NCBI GenBank assembly: GCA_030426705.1
Contig: JAUHXW010000186.1
Span: 1 to 6,159, forward strand
Direction of reading: 5' to 3'
DNA length: 6,159 nucleotides
DNA from: Gammaproteobacteria bacterium
GTDB taxonomy: Bacteria > Pseudomonadota > Gammaproteobacteria > Xanthomonadales > Marinicellaceae
Of this stretch, positions 5,874 to 6,159 are shown piece by piece. Each line of letters begins with the position of its first letter. Position 1 is the first letter of the stretch. The translations under genes were made by a program, and so were the position numbers. The notes under the pieces are model-generated. The model saw only the letters and a program-made list of their open reading frames with translations, had not been told where the DNA came from and made no database searches.

Positions 5874-6159
5874 TTAATACTCAACACCGTTTTTGAAAAT
5901 CAGATCATTTTGTTCTTGGTTAAAAAACCAGTCAACCGAGTTATCACCTATAGTAATATTTGCGTTATCAATTCTGAGATGAGTGGAACTGATAAAAAAA
6001 CCATCGAGATTGCAAACGCCAAATGTACTGCTATTGTTATGTGTTATATTGATATCACAATTGGAAGCAATGCCACCATATTCAAGTCTAAACGTATAAT
6101 CATCGGCTGAACCTGCTGTTTCATCTAAGCCACTCATACCAAAGCGTATCGTAGCCACG
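5874..6159 (-). CDS. C-terminal end of an unrecognised, probably exported protein (5' truncated)
   Basis: The frame is open to the right edge of the window. The first complete codon is GTG (Val) at 6158, which is probably internal, and the gene ends at TAA 5874-5876. The 94 visible residues read like a beta-rich extracellular domain. They have alternating hydrophobic and polar residues, many Asn, Ser, Thr and Gly (ITHNNSSTFG, IDNANITIGDNS), few Lys, and two cysteines at fragment positions 34 and 49 that could form a disulfide. There is no transmembrane segment and no sorting motif that I recognise. I cannot assign a family. The gene runs in the same direction as the carboxylase gene and ends 48 nt before it, but the -10 box in that gap suggests separate transcription. 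Confidence 0.6.
   Translation of the reverse strand, partial: VATIRFGMSGLDETAGSADDYTFRLEYGGIASNCDINITHNNSSTFGVCNLDGFFISSTHLRIDNANITIGDNSVDWFFNQEQNDLIFKNGVEY

Overview
The window looks like a gammaproteobacterial chromosome of fairly low GC, with short intergenic spaces and one repeat-rich gap. The evidence is a YfbK-type von Willebrand protein, an ECF-type sigma factor with a membrane partner, and a leucine-degradation gene pair of the kind called liuD-liuE in Pseudomonas. The base composition and the VWA/sigma pairing would suit marine lineages near Xanthomonadales or Marinicella, but that placement is a guess.

Layout. Positions 2-1036 (+) hold the 3' part of a yfbK-like gene. Positions 1037-1345 hold no convincing gene. 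They look like a small non-autonomous mobile element with roughly 21-bp terminal inverted repeats and several internal hairpins. A perfect 24-bp palindrome at 1346-1369 follows directly and contains the start codon of a sigma-70 family factor (1364-1936, +). The sigma gene overlaps by ATGA with a single-pass membrane protein that is probably its anti-sigma factor (1933-2649, +). Positions 2650-3036 lie between convergent genes and contain two identical 130-bp tandem units plus degraded flanking copies of a hairpin-forming dispersed repeat. On the minus strand follow hydroxymethylglutaryl-CoA lyase (3037-3936) and the biotin-carrying subunit of methylcrotonyl-CoA carboxylase (3939-5825), which are transcribed 5825 to 3037 as one unit. 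A 34-bp dyad containing a perfect TATAAT covers the start of that unit. At the right edge (5874-6159, -) is the C-terminal end of an unrecognised protein that looks exported.

How the genes work together. The carboxylase subunit and the lyase act at two steps of leucine breakdown: 3-methylcrotonyl-CoA is carboxylated, and the later HMG-CoA is cleaved to acetyl-CoA and acetoacetate. The carboxyltransferase (beta) subunit, isovaleryl-CoA dehydrogenase and hydratase of the pathway are not in this window. The VWA protein, sigma factor and membrane protein probably form one envelope-linked regulatory module. If the mobile element is removed at its likely target duplication, the yfbK stop and the sigma start would be only about 17 nt apart, so the element seems to have landed inside an operon.

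No clearly new multi-gene system was found. The most notable points are the inserted element, the two start-codon palindromes, the recent 130-bp duplication, and a TonB-receptor-like VTGSR motif in the putative anti-sigma factor.
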